In this document: piece after piece, positions 59,111 through 64,000 of the stretch
Layout of the letters: each line of letters starts with the position of its first letter
Position numbering within the stretch: the stretch's first letter is position 1
Source of the DNA: Gremmenia infestans
Lineage: Eukaryota > Ascomycota > Leotiomycetes > Helotiales > Hamatocanthoscyphaceae
Assembly: GCA_032629725.1 (NCBI GenBank)
Contig: JAFEVB010000020.1
Location: 332,501-396,500 of the forward strand
DNA length: 64,000 nucleotides
Reading direction: 5' to 3'
Position numbers and translations under genes: made by a program
Notes under the pieces: model-generated
What the model was told of the DNA's origin: nothing
The model's database searches: none
Seen by the model: only the letters and a program-made list of their open reading frames with translations

Positions 59111-61059
59111 TCATAGCTTTGCAATCACCTTGGCACTATTGCTTGAAAGAGCCTGGACTACTTCTGCAGCCCCTCTTTCGCCTGAACGAATTGCACCTTC
59201 CATGTATCCTTTCCATTCAAAAGATGTCTCAGTCCCAACAAAATGAATGGCATCAAAGGGTTCCCTCAAAGCCTTCCCAACGTCGGACATGATGTTCGGC
59301 GGTGTTACAGGACATGGACAGCCTTGGCTCCATGGATCTTTGACCCATTCTTGCTCGAATATTTCTGTTGGGGCCCTGATATCTGTCTCATTTCCAGAGC
59401 CGAACAGCGCTACAAGTTGCGACAGGATCGCTTCTTTCCGACCTGCAGCACTCAGTCTCGACCAGTCTCGTCCTGGCTGTCCAACGAGGAAACATGTCAG
59501 TGAAAATTGGCCTTCAAGGTCATCGCTAGTGTCTCTAGTGACAGATGCAGGCCCGACGAAGGATTGGGTCATTCCACAATACCCATCCTTCCTCCACCAA
59601 GGCTTGTCCCAGATCAGAATCATCTTTGCATAATAGCCCAATCTGCTGTTTGAGCTGTACTTCAACTTGTCTAGTGGAAGTGGGGGTTGAAACGTGATTT
59701 GTTTATAAGTTGGTGTTGGGATGGAGACAACTACCTTCTTGGCATGATATCGAGTACCATCTTCTGTGGTTACTATCGCTACTCCGGAGCGGCTTTGGAA
59801 AATGCGGCTGACTGGTGCCTCGAGAATTACCGAGCTGGGCACCATCGTTTCTGCAATTTTCTTGGAAAAGGATTGTGTTCCTTGAATAAAGTCAATCCAA
59901 GGGCCAGAGGAAACACTTTCAAAAGCACATACCTGTTCGCAACCTCAGATGTTGCCCACCGTTCTTCTGATCAGATCTCATTTGGAGCAAACCTCCGCCA
60001 CTCTTGCAATAATCAAGGAAGTACAAGGCGCTGAGCTCCGAAGGCTCGCACCCAAGCATTGCTCTTGACCAGATTCCGACTGTTGCCAGGGCCTTCACGC
60101 CAGCCCCTTGCTGCTTCACGAACTCCTCAAGAGTCACATCATCATTGCCTGCAGTCCATGGATTTTGAATGTCAATGGTGTGACAGAGCTCTTCAAAGCC
60201 GTCTCTGATTCTAACAATATCGGCAACATCTTTCTCTCCCCACTGTGAAATGTAAGTGATTAGTAGCAAACAAGCAGGGGGCTTTTCTTTAACTTACTGC
60301 AGGAACTTCTCCATATCGAAAAGTAATTGATGCTTTTTCTGGTACATGTGCTGCGCAGTTGCCGTTGGTATTTTGCTCGATCAGCTCCAGATTGAACTTC
60401 TTTGTCAGAGCAAACATCTTCGACTGATTGGAATCATTAATCCAAGCTGCTCCCACGTCTACAGTGCTTCCACCTTTCGTCGGCCGACTCCATGTCTTCC
60501 CACCAACCCGATCACGAGCTTCTAACACAATGCAAGAGTACCCAGCTTTCTGAACATCATACGCTGTTTGTAAGCCACTCAATCCCCCGCCAACTACTAC
60601 GACATCTACACTCAGGGAACCCAGAGCGGCTGGTCGCACGATAGGTGGGATTGCAGTTAGATCTCGGACTGCTGCGACTGCTTCGATTTCGAAGTGGTAC
60701 TCTGGTACAGCCAACGCAGGAACTGGGACAAGGGTTGACGGAGGTCGGTGTCCGTTCATGAATTTGAGAAGAACTTGCGCGTGATACTGATTCTCGGGGG
60801 AGTAGTTGACAATGTAGTAGGTGACTTTCACAATATCGGCGGCCGTCGCACCTGCTGCGAGGAGAGCGTCGCCGAGGTTTTGGAAGGCTAGCTCGACTTC
60901 TTGCTCGTAACTTTCTGGTACGACTCCATTTTTATCTCTCCCAACTTGGCCAGCAGTATAAATGAACTTCGCTGGACCTTGTACAGTTGCAACAGGTGAG
61001 TAGTACGGCTTACAATCTTTCAAAGCTGATGAATCGATGGTAGTGACGTGAGGAGCCAT
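59111..61059 (-). CDS. RidA-domain / flavin monoamine oxidase fusion protein, 3 exons
   Basis: Exons 61059-60298, 60242-59933 and 59880-59111 (introns 55 and 52 bp) encode 613 aa. Residues ~8-130 are a RidA/YjgF-like domain (FIYTAGQVGRDKNG, HFEIEAVAAV). The catalytic-Arg position of canonical RidA (PARS) reads PPST here. Residues from ~153 are a flavin amine oxidase: DVVVVGGGLSGLQTAY Rossmann motif, LEARDRVGGKTWS, and C-terminal VGTETSFEWKGYMEGAIRSG contacting FAD. It would oxidise an amine to an imine/aldehyde, H2O2 and ammonia. The start is the ATG at 61059; an in-frame GTG lies two codons upstream. It is divergent from the transporter and shares its 742-bp promoter. Confidence 0.9.
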
Positions 61060-61801
61060 TTTCACGTTTGGAAGTTTCGGTGGAATAGATCAAATCAAGC
61101 GAGATCTGATCTTGGCTGTACCTTTGATTTCTTTTTTGCAGTCCAGAAGATATCTGAGTCTGGCAGGATTGTCTTTACTAAGGTATTCCGAACCCGGATC
61201 CGTCTTGGACTCTCGATGTACTTCCGTAGGTTCGGATCATATGGGTCAGTACTTCAGATTTGATAGCGCCAGATCTTGCTGATTTTGAAAATGACGTTTG
61301 GAAGGGAGGTTGTGTTGAAGTCGGGTCAAAATTTGGTTACCAGGAGTCTCGTGCGGGGTAGCAATATACACCGCAAGCGCATGTCTGAATAGTTACAATA
61401 AGCTGCTCACGATAAGCTTCCTGGTTCCATCATATATGTACAGGGTATTCGGCGAGAAAGGAGGTGTTTGTGAGACCCGAGTCAAGAGTGGGATACGCCA
61501 ATCAAAACATTCCCTCGCTTCGGCGCCGAGGTTTGTCGATCTCCATCCCATCTTGTCATTCTCGCAGGACGATTATGCAGGAACTGGGGCTTGAGATATC
61601 AAAAAGATACTAGTCAGTACCTTGAAGTCAGTTTTTGCGTTATCTTCAGCACGAAACCTTGAGAATCCGGGATGGACCTTTATTTCCATGTTTATCTCCA
61701 TATCTCCTGCAGGTAAGCACAAATACTGGTAATTCCCTTCACAGCTTTCTTCTTCGTCCAAGTTTCTTTCGCTTCTCGCCATTGCACGCAAAAACGTAGA
61801 T
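61060..61801. promoter_or_regulatory. shared divergent promoter of amine oxidase and transporter
   Basis: 742 bp between two divergently transcribed starts. It holds CGG-AT-CCG at 61195-61202 within a CCGAACCCGGATCCG context, a candidate zinc-cluster site. No other gene is evident; the minus-strand open frame at 61573-61791 looks like a shadow. Confidence 0.5.
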
Positions 61802-63385
61802 ATGTCTTCCGAAAGCTCTGTCGAGCTTCAGCTCGTTAAACTGCCGTTCCTGAGACGCAACAAGTAAGCTTTCTCTTCAACACCCAAGGCCGCTTGCTCA
61901 TAGTCATGCAGTCCATTTATCCAAGTGTTGCTCAGCGGAGCCTGTCTCTTCTGTAATCCAGGTCTGTACTTGGCAATTACAGGCTTGGGAGCTGGAGGTG
62001 GCAAAGTGTCATCTACCGCCATGGCCGACATCAGTAACGGAGTGCTTTACGGGATGTTTGCTTTCTCTGCCCTGTTTGGTGGCACATTAATCAACACGAT
62101 TGGGCCTCGTATAACTATGATGTTTGGCTGCACCGGCTATCCAATTTACATAGGTGGGCTGTGGTACTTCGACGTATATGGCAAGCTCTGGTTTCCTATC
62201 CTTGGGGGTGCATACCTTGGGATAACAGCTGGATGTCTTTGGAGTGTTGCCGGTTTGTCAACTGCTACATTTATGAACACTACATACTAAATGCCCTGTC
62301 TAGGATTCATGGGGAATGCATACGCCGAGGAATCCCAAAAAGGAACTTGGCGTGCCATTCAGTGGACATGCAATGCGTTTGGCGCGACGGTCGGGGGATT
62401 AGTGGCCCTTGGTATCAATCTTCACACAACCAGCGAAGGTGTTCCACACTCTGTATACATAATCTTCATCGTTCTACAAATCTGTTCAATAGGGTTTGCG
62501 GCCCTGATGCTGCCGATCGAATCCCTTCTCCGTTCCGACGGAACGCTCTTGGCAGAAGTCAAGCCCACAAATTTCACCCAGTCCCTCTCAGGCATGGGAG
62601 AACTCCTCAAAGATTGGCGTATTCTCCTAATGCTTCCTACCTTCTACGCCGGTGAAGTCTTCCTAGTGTTGCAAAGCAGCATCAATGCATATGCTTACGA
62701 TCTTCGCACTCGCTCCCTCAACAACGTTCTGACCAACATCACACAAATCCCTTTCACACTCTTCATCGGCTATCTTCTAGACTGTGAGAAACTTGGCACT
62801 CGCCGTCAGCGCGGAATGATCGTAGTCCCAATCGTTGCCGTATTTGTAACGGGAACATACATCGCCCAAACAATCTGGCTCGCATCCTGGAAGTTCGATC
62901 GCAGCATCGCCGGACCCTCGATAGATTGGACCCATTCCGCGTACCCTGGGGCCGTCATCATCTATCTCTGTTACGGAGCACAGTACGGTATGTTTCAAAA
63001 TACCATACTTTGGCTTCTAGGTACGATGACCAACCAACCTGCTCGGCAAGGACATATGGCTGGCCTTTTCGTGGGCGTGCTGAGTGCGGGCACAGCAAGT
63101 GCGTTTGGGATTGATAGTACGAAGACGCCGTATGAACGGGAGAATGGTGCATATTTTGCGCTGGCAACTATTAGCTGGCCTATCATGTTTTATATTGCTT
63201 GGAAACATACGCTGGATAGCAACTATTTCCGCGAAGAGGGCGTGGGGATTCCGGTACATGTTCAGTTGGAGCATGATAAGTTAGCTAGGGTCATTGATGG
63301 TGATACGGTGGCTGCAAATGGGGCGGAGGACAAAAACCAACCTCTTGCTGGGGCTGACGGAGTCGGGAAAGAGAACAAGGTTTGA
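61802..63385 (+). CDS. UNC93-like MFS transporter, 3 exons
   Basis: Exons 61802-61863, 61912-62252 and 62304-63385 encode 494 aa. Intron 1 (48 bp) and intron 2 (51 bp, with a TACTAAAT branch site) are GT..AG. An apparent TAA at 62288 lies inside intron 2 and is not a break. The protein is a multi-pass membrane protein of the UNC93/DUF895 group: the first helix ends ACLFCNPGLYLAITGLGAGG, then SNGVLYGMFAFSALFGG, then AYAEESQKGTWRAIQW after the intron, with about 11-12 hydrophobic segments and a hydrophilic C-terminus. The substrate is unknown. Sharing a promoter with the amine oxidase suggests import of an amine or related compound. Confidence 0.88.
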
Positions 63386-64000
63386 ACTGCGTCTGTTGGC
63401 AGGCTGTGAACCTGTATCCCAACATCAATCACCCAATGTCTTCGTCGTTTTGGAACCAAGGACCTTAATTTCTCAACTAGCTGATACAATAATCCATAAC
63501 AGAGCCGTTGGGGAAGCTCTCATTCTCAAGTTTTAAACTCGCAAGTTCAAGGCTGCCGCCGTCGCCATTAGATTCTTATTGTGTACTTATGTCGCACTGT
63601 CGTATCGCCTTCGTAGATTTGATTGATATAAGCTGCAAAAGCTTCGAATAATGTTCGCCTTGACGAATGGCTTTCATTGCCATCCTAAGAATAGTCGAGG
63701 CGGAAGTGAGGATATAGATATATATACATCTCGATACACCTAGCTCTAGCGTACATCTTAGAACCCTACGTCATCCTCCTTGTCAGAAGTTTACTCGCGT
63801 TTTTTTTTAAGTCTGAGATTGGGTCCCTTTTTGCTCCACATTACCTGCTGCTGTGACCATTCAGAGGCTTGGATGGAGCCAATCTCTTTGAACACGAGCA
63901 TCATCAATTTGAGAGCTTTAGCTTTCGTATTTCTTACTGTAATGCAGATCTATTCTAGGGTAAAGAGCCAGTCATAAGTGTAAGATCTGTCCTTTCCACG
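63386..64000. other. 3' flank, no gene seen
   Basis: Normal-composition DNA after the transporter. It includes a short ATATAG-rich stretch near 63713-63733 and short open frames that show no family. Confidence 0.5.

Noticed and set aside
62288..62290. In-frame stop in the UNC93-like gene
   Set aside because: It lies within a 51-bp intron with a good TACTAAAT branch site; splicing restores a conserved frame.

Overview
The window looks like a chromosomal segment of a filamentous ascomycete (Pezizomycotina). The genes have short 50-130 bp spliceosomal introns, and their products are typical of such fungi: Zn2Cys6 regulators, an AmdS-type amidase, a RidA-amine oxidase fusion and an UNC93-like transporter. 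A 47 kb block of extremely AT-rich DNA bears the mark of repeat-induced point mutation (RIP): CpA/TpG is almost absent, TpA is everywhere, and CAG/CAA/TGG codons have become stops. I make no genus-level call.

Left flank (1-5113): a partial unknown gene, an intact Zn2Cys6 regulator on the minus strand, a possible flavin-monooxygenase relic, and an intact NADPH-dependent FMN reductase on the plus strand.

AT island (5119-52370): the whole block resolves into one six-layer nest of transposable elements. Each layer is bounded by its own terminal repeats and target-site duplication (TSD). From oldest and outermost inwards: D, a Ty1/copia element on the minus strand (TSD GGAAG); C, a 1.8 kb gag-only copia-type element (TSD ATAAC); B, a chromoviral Ty3/gypsy element on the minus strand (TSD CTAAG); A, the same family on the plus strand (TSD ATATT/GTATT); E, a DNA transposon of about 19.8 kb with CACTA-like ends and a Plavaka-type transposase relic (TSD TT); and F, the youngest and least mutated chromovirus on the plus strand (TSD CTATA). 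With younger insertions removed, the three chromoviruses measure 6554 (B), 6546 (A) and 6556 bp (F), which independently supports the reconstruction. E carries arrays of one related 12-bp repeat at five places, plus other tandem repeats and coding-like remains I cannot assign. The chromoviruses carry a conserved antisense ORF between pol and the 3' LTR.

Right flank (52376-64000): intact genes that may form an amine/amide-use cluster. They are a Zn2Cys6 / fungal-specific transcription factor beginning only 234 bp from the outermost LTR's TSD, an acetamidase-like amidase, a RidA-monoamine oxidase fusion and a divergently transcribed UNC93-like transporter. Exon structures were worked out by hand from splice sites and reading-frame continuity. 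The amidase promoter and the shared oxidase/transporter promoter each contain one CGG-N2-CCG palindrome, a plausible but untested site for the neighbouring zinc-cluster regulator.
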